Shown: in pieces, positions 1-9,964 of the stretch | How positions within the stretch are numbered: the first letter of the stretch is position 1 | How the letters are laid out: each line of letters starts with the position of its first letter | Assembly: GCA_963575745.1 (NCBI GenBank) | Contig: CAUYUJ010022059.1 | Coordinates: 1,434,037-1,498,036, forward strand | Direction: 5' to 3' | Origin: Prorocentrum cordatum | Taxonomy: Eukaryota > Sar > Dinophyceae > Prorocentrales > Prorocentraceae | Length of the DNA: 64,000 nucleotides | Program-made: the position numbers and the translations under genes | Notes under the pieces: generated by a model | Database searches by the model: none | What the model was told of the DNA's origin: nothing | Seen by the model: only the letters and a program-made list of their open reading frames with translations

Positions 1-106
1 AACATGAGAATGAGGATGAGTTTTTTGGGGGGTCTTGAGCGCCTCTTGAGGGCCTCTGGGGACTTCGGGGCTTTACCTTTTTTTCAATCGCGCCGAGTCG
101 GCGAAG

Positions 107-245
107 GGTCGGCCGTCGGGTTCAGGCCGTCGGGGCTCGTATCGGGTAGGCCGTCGGGTTCAGGACGTCGGGGTAGGCCGTCGAGTACGCCGAGCGGATG
201 GCCGTCGGGTAGGCCGTCGGGTAGGCCGAGCTGATGGCCGCCAGG
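107..245. repeat. GCCGTCGGG minisatellite, left copy
   Basis: About ten imperfect units of 13-15 bp built on GGCCGTCGGGTAG lie directly beyond the stop codon of the minus-strand gene. The same motif returns on the other side of that gene at 889-962, so the gene sits inside one minisatellite. Confidence 0.85.
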
Positions 246-246
246 C

Positions 247-891
247 CTACTTCGGGTCCTCCGCGCCCTTGTCGACCTCCAGCCAGCTGGAAGCCGAGCC
301 GCCTGCAGGATCTTCCTGCGCAGACGCCAGTGGCGAGACGGGGATCTTGATGTTCGAGCTGCCAGCGCTGGTCGAGTGCTCCATGACGTGGCACATCTTG
401 TAGCCACTCTGCCAGCCGTCGTCGTAGCCGCTCTTGTAGCCGCACTCCCACCTGTCGTCGTAGTTGTAGGCCTTCGTGTAGTTGTCGGCCTTCGCGTAGT
501 TGTCCTTATCGTACTCGTGCTGGCGCTCGTTCACCTCGAAGTCGCACTCGCGCAGGCCGCCCTCGAGGTCCGCGTCGACGTAGAGGCCCCACTTCTCGTT
601 CACGAACCACTCCTGGTCCAACTCGCCGTCCCAGGTCTTCGGGGGCCTGTTCGTCAGCTCGCATCGGTACAGCTTCACCTGGGTCTCGGGGACGTTGTTG
701 CCCAGGATGTCCTGGATGAGCTCAGCCTTGCAGTCCTTGAGCTTAGGGAACTGCGGCCACGGGTCGTCGCCCGAGATCGGCACGTAGAGCGGCACCCACA
801 TGCCAAGGTGCGACAAGTAGAACCAGCACTTCATCCTCGTCTCCCTGTTGATCATAAGGTAGTGCACGCCGTGGTGCGGGCCAGTCGCCAT
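247..891 (-). CDS. Hypothetical 214-residue Tyr/Asp-rich protein
   Basis: A single uninterrupted frame runs from ATG (891) to TAG (247). The composition is mixed and protein-like, unlike the repeat-derived frames around it: the N-terminal part has aromatic/hydrophobic stretches (CWFYLSHLGMWVPLYVPI, residues about 22-39), the middle is acidic, and residues about 127-165 are rich in Tyr, Asp and Gly with two short related runs (DNYAKADNY and CGYKSGYDDGWQSGYK). I do not recognise a domain. No signal peptide or clear membrane helix is evident. The start ATG lies in a unit of the flanking GCCGTCGGG minisatellite, where CCCGACGG has become CCCGATGG, so the true start could differ. A degenerate spliced-leader-like stretch lies about 90 bases upstream. 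An intronless frame plus a leader-like remnant would suit a retrocopy, but that is inference. Confidence 0.6.
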   Translation of the reverse strand: MATGPHHGVHYLMINRETRMKCWFYLSHLGMWVPLYVPISGDDPWPQFPKLKDCKAELIQDILGNNVPETQVKLYRCELTNRPPKTWDGELDQEWFVNEKWGLYVDADLEGGLRECDFEVNERQHEYDKDNYAKADNYTKAYNYDDRWECGYKSGYDDGWQSGYKMCHVMEHSTSAGSSNIKIPVSPLASAQEDPAGGSASSWLEVDKGAEDPK

Positions 892-962
892 CGGGTTCAG
901 CGTCGGGTTGGGCGTCGGGATGGCCGTCGGGTTCGGCGTCGGGTTGGCCGTCGGCGACGGCG
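889..962. repeat. GCCGTCGGG minisatellite, right copy
   Basis: Units such as GTCGGGTTCGGC and GTCGGGTTGGCC continue the minisatellite seen at 107-245, on the 5' side of the minus-strand gene. Confidence 0.8.
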
Positions 963-982
963 CGGGCGGTGGCGCCCGAAAA

Positions 983-1004
983 CTTGAGCCAGAATGTCTG
1001 TATG
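983..1004 (-). promoter_or_regulatory. Degenerate spliced-leader-like sequence
   Basis: Read on the minus strand, the 17 bases AGACATTCTGGCTCAAG match the 3' part of the dinoflagellate spliced leader (AGCCATTTTGGCTCAAG) at 15 positions. The first five leader bases do not match. It lies upstream of the minus-strand gene that starts at 891. A relict leader is possible; chance is not excluded. Confidence 0.3.
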
Positions 1005-1007
1005 CCG

Positions 1008-1230
1008 CGTGGGAGCCTCTTGGGGGCCTCTTGGGCAGTCTTAGGCCATCTTGGGGCCGTCTTGAGCCGTCTTGGAGGCTTCGTGGACGAACTTGAAGGC
1101 ATCTTGGACTCTCTCGCGGGCCATCTTGGGCCCCATCTTGGACTATCTTGGGTGGACCCGGAGGCCATCTTGGAGGCCATCTTGGGCCAACGTAGCCATC
1201 TTGGAGGCCATCTTGAGCCGCAGGATCGCG
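1008..1230 (-). repeat. CTTGGGCCGTCTTGG array
   Basis: Irregular 10-14-bp units alternate GGGGCCTCTTGG, GGCCGTCTTGG and GGCCATCTTGG. Read on minus this is the CCAAGACGGCC family that recurs near 14.8, 17.0, 29.8, 36-37.5, 41, 43.4 and 58-59.8 kb. Confidence 0.85.
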
Positions 1231-1867
1231 ACCCTCTGTTGCGGGCCGAGCGCCACGACGGGCCAGAACGCGCCAGGGGGGCCATCGCTATAGTCTGAGC
1301 CCGAGCCATCCCCGACCCCCACCCCGCCCTCGCCACCCGCACGCCCCCCCCAAAAGCAACTCCTTCAACGTTGAAACACAAAACATCCAGAAACCTTCTA
1401 AATTGCCAAGCATACTTATCCAGGAGTTTTCTAAATATAAAGATCTCCTCGGGAGAAACCCGTGGCCCATCCTAGCGGTGGCCCCCCTTGGCAGTCTTCG
1501 CCGCGCGCCCCCCCCCTTTCGGGGCCGCTGCTCGGGCACGAAACCGCTGGGAGATGTTGCAGCGATGAGGGCGCATGGGCGGGGCGGGGGGGAGGTGGGG
1601 GGGATGGGGGGGGGGGGGGGGAGACGGAAACCGCACCGAACGCGTTTAAACACGTTTCCCCATACCACCCAATTATGGGGTCGGGGGCGGGGAGGGGAAT
1701 GCGGAGGCTGAGGGGGGGGGGGGAGGAGGAGGAATAGGAGAAGAGGGAGGAGAAACTAAACACAGGGATGGGAACGAAGCTGGAAACGGACCGCGCGCGC
1801 GCGTGGGCGGGGGTGGAGGCGGAGGGCCGGCGAAAGGAGGGAAGTGTTTGCCCGCCCCCGCGAACGT
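1231..1867. other. No supported gene; G-rich tracts
   Basis: The interval holds long G runs (about 1580-1620 and 1710-1740) and a purine-rich stretch. Frames are open by composition only. A short minus-strand run at about 1345-1440 looks mildly protein-like but has no start or supporting context. Confidence 0.5.
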
Positions 1868-3235
1868 TCAGAGGGGGGGCAATCCGCTGCTGGAAGCGCT
1901 GGCCTTCGCGGCCTCCGCCTCGCGCTGCGCCTTGGTAGCGCGGGCCTCGGCTGCCTCCGCCTCGCGCTTCGCCTTGGGGAACTTCACGGTGAGGCGAATC
2001 GTCTCGGCGCGCTCCTGGGGCCATCTATTTTCTCTTGCACCCTACCCCCGCCCCCCCTCCTCTGTAATCCGTCTTCTCCCCAGGGCCTCCAGTCCTATGC
2101 CCGCCATCCCTCATTGTTTCGTTTGCTCCATTCCACCTCCTTCTCCCCCCCTCCTCATCCTTCTGTTTATCCCCCCTTCCTTCTCCCCCTCCTTATCCTC
2201 CTCCACCCCTCCCCCCCCTCCTCATGCTTCCGCGCATCCCCCCCTCCCTCCCTCTTACGACGCCCTTCCAATGGATTCCGCTCCTTCAACTCGACTGGGA
2301 TCACCACGTGGATGTTGCCCGACATGACCATCGTGATCGCGGGGCTCTCCTAACAATTGCGAGTACAAGGATGAGCGCTACATGGGGGAAGGATCAGGGA
2401 GGCATTGGGGGGTGCGTGTGTGCGTGCGTGTGCGTGTGCGTGTGCGTGTGCGTGCGTGTGTGCGTGTGCGTGCGCGTGCGTGCGCGCGCGGGGTGGGTGG
2501 GGCTGGGGGGGGCGGCGGGGGATTGCGTTATGAGGGGGGTGCGAGGAGAGGGGTGGGATAGGGATAGGGGGGGGACAGAGAGAGAGATGGGGAGGGAAGG
2601 GAGGAGAGCGAGGCGTGGACGGGATACATAACATACACATAGAGGAGGCAAACGAGGGTCTCCTGCACTGGCGACTGCATGGGGTCTCCGCCGTACACGT
2701 CCTGATGTCGGCCCCGCTCGTGCACAGGGTGTCTGGGGAGGCATTGGGGGGGGGGCGGAGAGAGAATGCGAAGGAGAAGGAGGATAAGGGAAGGATTAGA
2801 CGAAAGAGGAGGAGGATAAGGAGGCGGGCCTTCGTCGACGGTCACCTCCGTCACGGGAACGTGCTCGGTGTTCGTGGGCGGCGGGCCCTGGGGCGCCTCC
2901 GCCTTCAGGAACTTCTCGGGCGGAGGGCCGCCGGGTGGTCTCGGGAGCTTCGGCGGAGGGCCCCTGGGGGGTCTCGCCTTCTGGAGGGTCGGCGTCTGCT
3001 CGGCCTGCTCGGGCGCCTTCCCTTGCTCGGTCTGCTGGGGCGCCACCTTCTTCTCGGCCTCCCCCTGGGGCTCAACCTTGCCCTCGGCCTTGTCCTCGGC
3101 CGTTGCGTCGTCCATTCGGGACCTCTTGGGGCGGAGCATGTTCTCGGGGGGCAGCGGAGGGGGCGCCGTCGCCGGCGCTGGCGTCGGGATTGGCGCCGGG
3201 CCGGGCACCTTGCCGACCATGGCGGGGTGCTCCAT
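1868..3235 (-). CDS. Multi-exon gene, Pro-rich N-terminus and Glu/Ala/Lys C-terminus
   Basis: Three exons are supported. (1) 3235 to about 2830 starts with MEHPAMVGKVPGPAPIP and carries a Pro/Ala region, a basic patch (RPKRSR, residues 35-40), a Glu/Lys/Gln-rich stretch (about 42-88) and Pro-rich repeats. (2) 2349-2259 reads ESPAITMVMSGNIHVVIPVE followed by LKERNPLEG, with a TTAG acceptor before it and GTAAGA after it. (3) 2014-1868 reads 48 codons to TGA, including TIRLTVKFPKAKREAEAAEA, a likely coiled coil. A further exon is likely at about 2735-2640 (after CCTCCCCAG) but its frame is unclear. The basic patch would suit a nuclear protein; that is inference. Exons 2 and 3 do not join in phase with the splice sites I can see, so an exon or a boundary is missing. 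No family recognised. Confidence 0.55.
2408..2500. repeat. (TGTGCG)n microsatellite
   Basis: Alternating GTGTGCGTGCG units inside what is probably an intron of the minus-strand gene. Confidence 0.9.
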
Positions 3236-3499
3236 GCGCGGCGCCCCCGAGCCTGCAGGAGGGGGGGGGGCATTTTTGGCGTGTCGCCCACCATCTCTGC
3301 AACCGCTTGAGCCACAGAATGGCTCGAAGGATGTTTAGGGCGGGCCTCGGGTTTCGCAGGTAAGTTGGCGATGACGGGGATATCATGTAAGTACATGTGG
3401 AGGTTGATGGGGTGGCGGGCTGATGAACTGACGCAGGCCTGTGCTATAGGCGAGAGGGGGGTGGCGCGTTGACATGTGCGATCGTTGTCTAGTTGTTGG

Positions 3500-3790
3500 A
3501 ACGATGGCGAGCTGATGGGGCGAGGGGGGGGGGATGATGAGGGAGCGGATGCGGGAGAGCGACGTTTGGCGTATCATAACACGACAGGGAGGGGGGGGGC
3601 GAGGAGGACGAGGAGGAAAGCGCGAAGTGGGAGAGGGGGGAGGGGGCGAATGGAGGAGGATAAGGAGGATGATAAGGAGAAGGAGGAGGAATGGGAGGGG
3701 GGGGGAACGGAGGAGGAATAGAAGGAGGAGAAGGATGAGGAGGAGGATAAGGAGGAGAAAGATAAGGAGAAGGAGGACGTAGGCAGGAGA
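3500..3790. repeat. GGA/GGATAAGGA purine tract
   Basis: Nearly all-purine plus strand. Read on minus it is a CCT/TCC tract. Similar tracts sit beside or inside probable introns throughout the window. Confidence 0.85.
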
Positions 3791-4026
3791 GGATTACTCT
3801 TGCGCTAGTTGGCAGCGCGAAACGCATCCACTTCGTCATGGGCAAAGCTGCCCCCGACCAGGCCGCCGCGCGGCACGATCAGCCCCTGCTGATCAGTCAC
3901 TAAAGTTTCGCACGAGCTCGAAATCCACCGCCCCAAAATCGGGGCGCCAGGACCTCCACCCCATACATGTTGCTTTCAATGGGCCCTCGTCCTAACCAAG
4001 TGTGGGTCGCAAAGCGTGCTTTATAC

Positions 4027-4265
4027 CTACCGATCCTCCACCGCTCAGCTATTTTCTTACTGAAAATCAAAACGTGCGAGCCTATGCTAATGTTCCCTGC
4101 GACGGCGGACATGAACCGCATGAAGTCCTCGCACATATAGCACCAAAGCACACGCGGGTTCATGTGCTGGGCGCTCTCGCCCAGGTGATGCATATAGTGA
4201 TGTTTGTTGACGGTGCTCCACTTTTTCTTGAGCGATGCTTGGACCAGGGGCGCGAGCGCGCCATA
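4027..4265 (-). CDS. C-terminal exon of an expanded dinoflagellate protein family (partial)
   Basis: The minus frame reads KHHYMHHLGESAQHMNPR, then WCYMCEDFMRFM and SKKIAERWRIGR. The order H-x-x-H-H-L-G-E, N-P-R, then E-D-F-M, then a basic Arg/Trp segment matches, from memory, the C-terminal region of a large uncharacterised dinoflagellate family, the same one as the gene at 16.3-22 kb (there K-V-H, then Y-A-D-E-S). A plausible donor (GTAG|GTATAAAG) ends it at 4027. Beyond it, 3899-3804 holds another open minus segment after a CTTTAG acceptor (VTDQQGLIVPRGGLVGGSF to a TAG), but its phase does not join cleanly. Only this fragment is visible; upstream lies a 60-base poly-T (minus). It may be a decayed copy. 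A transposase ancestry for the family is speculation. Confidence 0.5.
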
Positions 4266-4277
4266 GTTTTTTTTTGT

Positions 4278-4305
4278 AATAATAATAATAATCATAATAA
4301 TAATA

Positions 4306-4368
<63 letters not shown>
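4278..4368. repeat. (AAT)n followed by a ~60-base poly-A
   Basis: About ten AAT units lead directly into an uninterrupted A run ending at 4368. It could be a retroposed tail on the plus strand or an intronic poly-T on the minus strand. Confidence 0.95.
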
Positions 4369-4371
<3 letters not shown>

Positions 4372-4689
4372 GACCCGCCCTCGCAGCATCGAGCGGCGGC
4401 GCAGCACGGGGGCGCGGCACGGAGCCCGTCGACGCAGCGCTGAACGGCCCGCGCGCGCGCCGCCGTGCGCTCAGCGGCTATATGACTCGGTGAGAATACT
4501 GCTGGTTCCCGATTGACAGCGCGAGGCTGTTTGCAATGCGCGGGGTTCGATGGGATTCCAGCGGCTGGCAGTCCTTCGCAGCAAGTGCAGAGTAGACTCT
4601 GGATTATAAGCCAATGGAGAGGGTGACGATTTCGCCCGTTCCAACGCGTGGTGCCACGTCGATCAGGGTTCGCAGCCATTACGATGCAA

Positions 4690-5310
4690 ACAGGAGGTTA
4701 AGTATTATATACATCAAGTAAGCAGGAATTCGAATGGTCTGGTAATGGTTTGCTGCAGTTACGATGGGACCAACCTGGTTCTGTTATGATTACTAGGGTT
4801 ATATAACGTAGACCATGATGTTCGCTACGGTTTTCACGAATGGCAATTGAAATCGCGTCGGTTGGTATATTGTTGTGAGTTTAACAACGTATACAACGTT
4901 AACCATCTGGTTGGGGAACGATTCCAATGATTTCAGCTGACGGCATGATCATTGGTGCAGCTTTACAAGAGTTACGACGTAAACAAGTGGGTAGTCATGG
5001 GTTGTCCTGGGTTGACCGTGGTTTGCTGCAGTCTTCATAAGAACATATGGTTCGGTTGCGGTTACAACCATTTCAGTGCAGATCATGCGGCCTGCTTCCA
5101 GTTTACAGCGATTTCAATGTACATCGCGTGGTTCAATAGGGTTGTTACAAATTCTGCACTATTGCTCGGTCTCTGGAATGTTTCCAACGCGTGCGATGTA
5201 GAAACTTCTGTTCGGATGCAATTGCATCGACTGCAGGTGGGTGTATGATATTACATTGTATAGCCTGCGGTTATGTAGGAGTTGCGTTAATTATACTTAG
5301 GCATGGGGGG
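4690..5310. other. Low-GC interval without a gene
   Basis: This stretch is clearly more AT-rich than its surroundings, with loose recurrences of GGTTNCGATG, TACAACGTTAACC and TGCAGTTACGA. No convincing frame on either strand. Confidence 0.5.
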
Positions 5311-5319
5311 GCGTTGAAT

Positions 5320-6350
5320 GCTTTCCGCCTGCAGCGCGCGCGCCGCTTGGCGGCGGGCGCGCGCCGCCAATCGAGATCGCGGCGCCGCCCCTGGCGGGGG
5401 GGGGGGGCGCCATCGACCGTGGCCGCTCGTCGGGGCGACGGCTGCGACCGCGCCAATTTCGACGCACCGTTCGCGGGGTCCGCGGCCCATCGGCCGCGGG
5501 CGCGCGACGGCGCCGCGCCGCGTCGGCGCGCTTCTCAAAACCCCGCGCGGAGCGCATGTTGCAGCCGCGCGGCGGCGCCGCGCTATATCGGCGCGTCAAT
5601 CGCACGGTCGCGGCTCCGCGCTCGCGCCCCGTCCGCGGCCCCAGCGGCCGCGGCCGCGCGGCGGCGTTGCGCCCGATCGCGCGACGGCCGCTCGCCCTGG
5701 CGCGAATTCGCCGCGACGACTGCGGCGCTTCGCGTCAGGGCGCCCGCTTCGGCGCGCCCCTGGCCTAGGTCGCGGCGCCCCGAGGGGGGGGGGGGCGCCG
5801 TCGGCCGCGACCGCGCGTCGGCGCCGAGCCCGTCTGCCCCTCGGCGCGGCCGCGGCCCTGGCCCCCGACGGCTGAGGCCGCGCTGCGGCGCCGCGCCAAC
5901 GCCCGCGAAGCCCGCGGCCCATCGGCCGCGGCCGCGCGACGGCGCCGCGCCTCATCGGCGCGCCCTTCGCCCCTTGCGCGCCCCCCCCCCCGCCCGCCCC
6001 CGCCGCCGCGCGTCGCAACATCTGCGCGCGCATCTCAGAGCCCCGCGCGGAGCTCCGCTGCTGCCGCGCGGCGGCGCCGCGCTATGTCTTCGCGCGGGTC
6101 GCGGGCCCGCGCTCGCGCCCTATCCGCAGCCCCAGCGGCCACGGCCGCGCGGCGGCGTTGCGCCCGATCGCGCGACGGCCGCTCGCCCTGGCACGGGTGC
6201 CGCGAAGACTGCGGCGCCTCGGCTGGCGCGCGAAACCCGCGAATGCGGCGCCGCTTGCAGAGGTAGTTTGGAGCCGCGGCGGCTCAGCACAACGCGGCAA
6301 ATGAGGCTTGCGCGGGCCGCGGGCGCAGAGGCCCCATGGCGGGCGCATGC
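5320..6350. repeat. Very GC-rich ~0.5-kb tandem duplication
   Basis: Matching blocks recur about 490-505 bases apart: CCCGCGCGGAGC with CGCGCGGCGGCGCCGCGCTA at about 5540 and 6045, and GCGTTGCGCCCGATCGCGCG at about 5670 and 6155. GGCCCATCGGCCGCGG also occurs at about 5485 and 5918. Every frame is open because the units lack stops; no gene is called. Confidence 0.75.
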
Positions 6351-6436
6351 CGAAATCGAGGGGGGGGGGGGGGTGTGTCAGAGGACCCCGTATCTCACCT
6401 CACTTTAAGAACGAGTAAGAGTGAGACACGCAGGAT

Positions 6437-6581
6437 TCCGCCGCAGCAGTATAGTAGTAGTTAATATAGTATTCGTAGCAGTGGTAGTGATAGTAATAGT
6501 AGTAGTAGTAGTAGTAGTAGTAGGAGTAGTAGTGGTAGTAGTAGTTGTAGTAGTAGTAATAGTAGTAGTAGTAGTAGTAGC

Positions 6582-6625
<44 letters not shown>

Positions 6626-6938
6626 TAGTAGTAATAGTAGTAGTAGTGGTAAATGTCGCCGTTCGTGGCCGTGTTGGTAGTAGTAGTAGAAGTAGCAGTA
6701 GTAGTAGTAGTAATAATTATGGTAAGTGTTGTTGTAGGAGTAGTAGTAACAGTAGTAGTAAAAATCGTGGAAACCGTGGAAGTAGTAGTAGTAGTAGTAG
6801 TCGTCGTCGTTGAAATAGTAGTGCTAGTAATACTAATGGGAGGAGTAGGAATACTAGTCGTAGTCGTAGTCGTAGTAGTAATAATCGTAATAACAGCCGT
6901 AGGTGAAGTAGCAATAGTTCTCGTAGTAATACTCAAAC

Positions 6939-6986
<48 letters not shown>

Positions 6987-7042
6987 TAGTCGTAGAAGTA
7001 GTAGTAGTAGTAGTAGTCGTAGTCGTAGTAGTAGTAGCAGTG

Positions 7043-7084
<42 letters not shown>

Positions 7085-7183
7085 CTAGCCGCAGTAGTCG
7101 TAGTAGTATCCGCCGTAGTAGTAGTTGTAGTAGTAATAGTATTAATATCATAGTCGTAGTCGTAGTAGTAGTAGTAGTAGTAA

Positions 7184-7219
<36 letters not shown>

Positions 7220-7300
7220 GAGTAGTAGTATAGATTTCCATTATACTAAGTATAGTAGTAGTAGGTGTTGTAGCAGTGTAGTATAGTAGTCGCAGAACAA
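6437..7300. repeat. (GTA)n trinucleotide array, ~860 bp
   Basis: Long GTA/AGT runs with scattered single-base variants, broken by short unique stretches near 6652-6680 and 6805-6920. Confidence 0.95.
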
Positions 7301-7319
7301 GCAGCAATAATAATTTAGT

Positions 7320-7480
7320 CGTCTCATTTCGGGCGCCCCGCGTCTCATTTCGGGGTGCCCATGTCACATTTCGGGGGGGGGGGCATGCCTCATGCCCCCT
7401 GTTCAGATCATCCCATGTCCCATTTCGGGTGGCCCGTGTCCCACTTTCGGCGCCCCTCGGGGCCCCTATGTCCCATTCCG
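7320..7480. repeat. GTCCCATTTCGGG repeats
   Basis: Six or seven degenerate units of 20-27 bp ending in CATTTCGGG or CACTTTCGGCGCCCC. They resemble the better-ordered array at 7915-8085. Confidence 0.7.
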
Positions 7481-7679
7481 TGGGTCGCTGAAAACATGTA
7501 GATTCGACAGGGTAAGACGCTGCTAAGCAATATTTAAGCACACCCGCGCTAAGATTGCATTGATTTCATGTGTTCGTGCGTAGGGTTTCGTTTGGGTTGT
7601 GACCAATAACAACAAATTTAATCACACTTTGTCGCGTTTACATGTAATCATGAACGATAAAACAAATTGATGTCCGCGT

Positions 7680-7870
7680 TTTGGTGTCCCTCCGTGTCCC
7701 CCCGTGTCCCCCCGTGTCCCTCCGTGTCCCTCCGTGTCCCTCCGTGTCCCTCCGTGTCCCTTTTGCGTGTCCCTAAATGTCCTTCCGTGTCCCTAAATGT
7801 CCTTCCGTGTCCGTAAATGTCCCTCCGTGTCCCTAAATGTCCCTAAATGTCCCTCCGTGTCCCTCCGCGC
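7680..7870 (-). repeat. GTGTCCCTCC decamer array
   Basis: About 18 units. The reverse complement GGACACGGAG differs by one base from the GGACACCGAG decamer at 9965-10965, so this looks like a second, inverted array of the same family. Confidence 0.85.
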
Positions 7871-7914
7871 CCCCTTTTGCGCCCCCCCCCCCCCCCTTCC
7901 CCCCCAAGAGGTGC

Positions 7915-8085
7915 AATGTCCCACTTTCGGCGTCGGACGAAAAATCGGTGTCCCACTCTCGGCGTCGGCCGAGCAATCGATGTCCCACTTTCGGCGTCGG
8001 GCGAGCAATCGATGTCCCACTTTCGGCGGCGAGCGAAACAATTATGCTTCTCGGCCCCCGAAACATTTGAAGTCCAAGTTTCGGC
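7915..8085. repeat. ~31-bp tandem repeat, GTCCCACTTTCGGCGTCGG
   Basis: Four to five units carry the core followed by a variable GAGCAATCGAT segment, then decay into diverged copies by about 8120. Confidence 0.85.
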
Positions 8086-8171
8086 GACGCGCCTCCGAAT
8101 AATTCGGTGTCCAACTTCAGATGTCGCGGGCGACGGCTCTTACAGTTTCCTAGGGACTGCGCGTGCTAACT

Positions 8172-8430
8172 TTACATACGTTGCATTATGAAGCCAATTG
8201 TGGTATACTGAGTTGCCTCGCAGTATAACGCGTTTGCTCGCAAGGTTAGCATATGGTATGATTCAGCTACGCCTGGGTCCTCACATTGCAACCACCTTGC
8301 ATAGTATTGGTATAAGTTGGCTGACAATTGCTTAAACCTATATGGCTTCGTTTGGTGTCCGCACGTGCCCGCGAATGCCACCGCGCATCCCCCCGCGCCC
8401 CCATGCGCATCCTTCATGTGCGCGCGCGCG
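8172..8430 (-). other. Protein-like minus frame with AT-rich codons
   Basis: The minus frame is open and reads, for example, KPYRFKQLSANLYQYYARW and EDPGVAESYHMLTLRANALY. The residue mix is credible, but the codons end in A/T far more often than in other coding pieces here, there is no Kozak-like start, and the frame runs into microsatellite. A foreign or decayed exon, or chance; no function proposed. Confidence 0.2.
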
Positions 8431-8439
8431 TACATACCA

Positions 8440-9050
8440 ACGTACATAAAGTCATATACACATACACCCCCGCATGCATATGTACATACATACATGCATC
8501 CACACATTCATACATCCATACATATAGACATAACTGCATACATACATCACAAAAAAAAAGCTACATACCCACGTACGCATGCACGAACGGACGGCCACAC
8601 CTACATACTTACATGCATACATACTCAGGTACGTGCGCACGTGCGTGCGTGCATGCATACCGGCATCCACCCCTCCATCCATCCATCAATCCATCCATCG
8701 ATCATGATCGATCGATGGATCGATGGATGTATGTATGTATGGGCTTGTGGGTTGCAACCCACAAACCCATACATACATACAAAATTACAAACATGCATAA
8801 GTACGTGCTTGCGTGCGCGCATGCATACATGAATACACGGGCACATACATTCACATGCATGCAGGCATGCAACCATACATACACTTACACACATACATGT
8901 GCACACATAGTTATAGACATATGCAAACATACATGTGCATATATGCATACACACATATATATATAGACACAGCCATGTACACACATACATGCACACATAC
9001 ACATATGTCTGCGCACGTGCACGCATGCACGCACGCGCGCACGCGCGCGC
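8440..9050. repeat. (CATA)n/(CATG)n microsatellite
   Basis: Degenerate tetranucleotide array with ACACATACATG variants; the strand sense flips locally around 8721-8780. Confidence 0.95.
8729..8780. repeat. 52-bp inverted repeat (hairpin)
   Basis: Two 25-base arms with one mismatch surround a GC centre. The inner arm is TTGTGGGTT/AACCCACAA and the outer arm GTATGTATGTATGGG/CCCATACATACATAC. It sits where the tetranucleotide array switches strand. Confidence 0.9.
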
Positions 9051-9470
9051 ACATTCCGGCGGGCCCGCCTAGACCCTGCAAAAAGCTGACACGCCTGCGC
9101 CGCCGCCCTCGTCCACTTCTTCCTCTTGCACCGAATGGGGCGCCTAAGGCGCGGTCGGGGGTCTCGTTCAAATCGCGGGGCATCTGGAACGCTCGACCCC
9201 TTCCCCAGGGACTGGCTCTTCGCCCCACCCGTTCCTGACGGCCCTGGGGCACGAATGCGGCCCCTAGAGGACAATAGCCCGTTGCCTCTTGCTACTGGTG
9301 GTCGTGCATGGGGAGAGGGGGAGGAGAGCGAGTGGTGGCGGCGGATTGTGCGCCAACACGGTCGCCGCAGAGGGCGCCCGCAGAATTGCCATCATCTCCC
9401 CTCGTCCTCGCCCGCGCCCTCGCCCTGAGGAGGCGGGAGATGAGGGGTCAAAAGGGGAGGCACGGGGGGA
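9051..9470 (+). other. Possible exon-bearing interval
   Basis: Unique sequence between two simple repeats. The plus frame at about 9165-9310 reads RGASGTLDPFPRDW then PPVPDGPGARMRPLEDN, mildly protein-like; the minus strand is also open. No splice site is decisive. Confidence 0.2.
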
Positions 9471-9474
9471 GGGT

Positions 9475-9830
9475 GGGGACGAGGAGGAGGAGGAGGAGGA
9501 GGAGGAAGGGAAGGAGGCGGAGGAGGAGGGCGAGGAGGGGGGAAGGAGGAAGAGGAGGAGGAGGAGGGGCAGGAGGAGTAGAAGGACGAGGAGGAGGACG
9601 AGGAGGGGAGGGAGTTGAGGGGGGGGCGAGAAGGACGACGACGACGAGTAGAAGAAGGATGTCTTTGATGAGGAGGAGGAAAGGAGTAGCAGGATGAGAA
9701 GGATGAAGGGGCGGAGGAAGAGCGGGGGGAGGATGACGGGGGGCAGGGCGAGGAGGAGGAGGAGGCGGAGGAAGAGGAGGATAAGGCGGAGGAAGAGTGG
9801 AGGGGGGCAGAGGAGGAGGAGCAACAGCAG
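9475..9830. repeat. GGA purine tract
   Basis: GAGGAGGAGGAAGG-type sequence with ACGACGACGAG interruptions. The plus frame just after it (about 9805-9960) encodes a Glu-rich run followed by QQQPELPPPLPESEAPTFS, which could be a real exon but is unsupported otherwise. Confidence 0.85.
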
Positions 9831-9964
9831 CCGGAGCTTCCTCCTCCTCTGCCCGAGAGCGAGGCCCCGACCTTTTCGGTCCTCTCTTACGTTTGCTGTG
9901 CGTGCGCCTCCGTGATGCTTCAGTCGCCGCCACCTCTCGCTCTCCTTCCCCTCTGCCTAGGCCC

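Noticed and set aside
3306-3327. Spliced-leader-like sequence on minus (AGCCATT-CTG-TGGCTCAAG)
   Set aside because: Needs a two-base insertion to align, lacks the 5' half, and can be read as ordinary codons of a possible upstream exon.
5191-6408. 405-codon plus frame rich in Arg, Ala and Pro
   Set aside because: Lies in the GC-rich tandem duplication where most frames are open; no codon-position signal.
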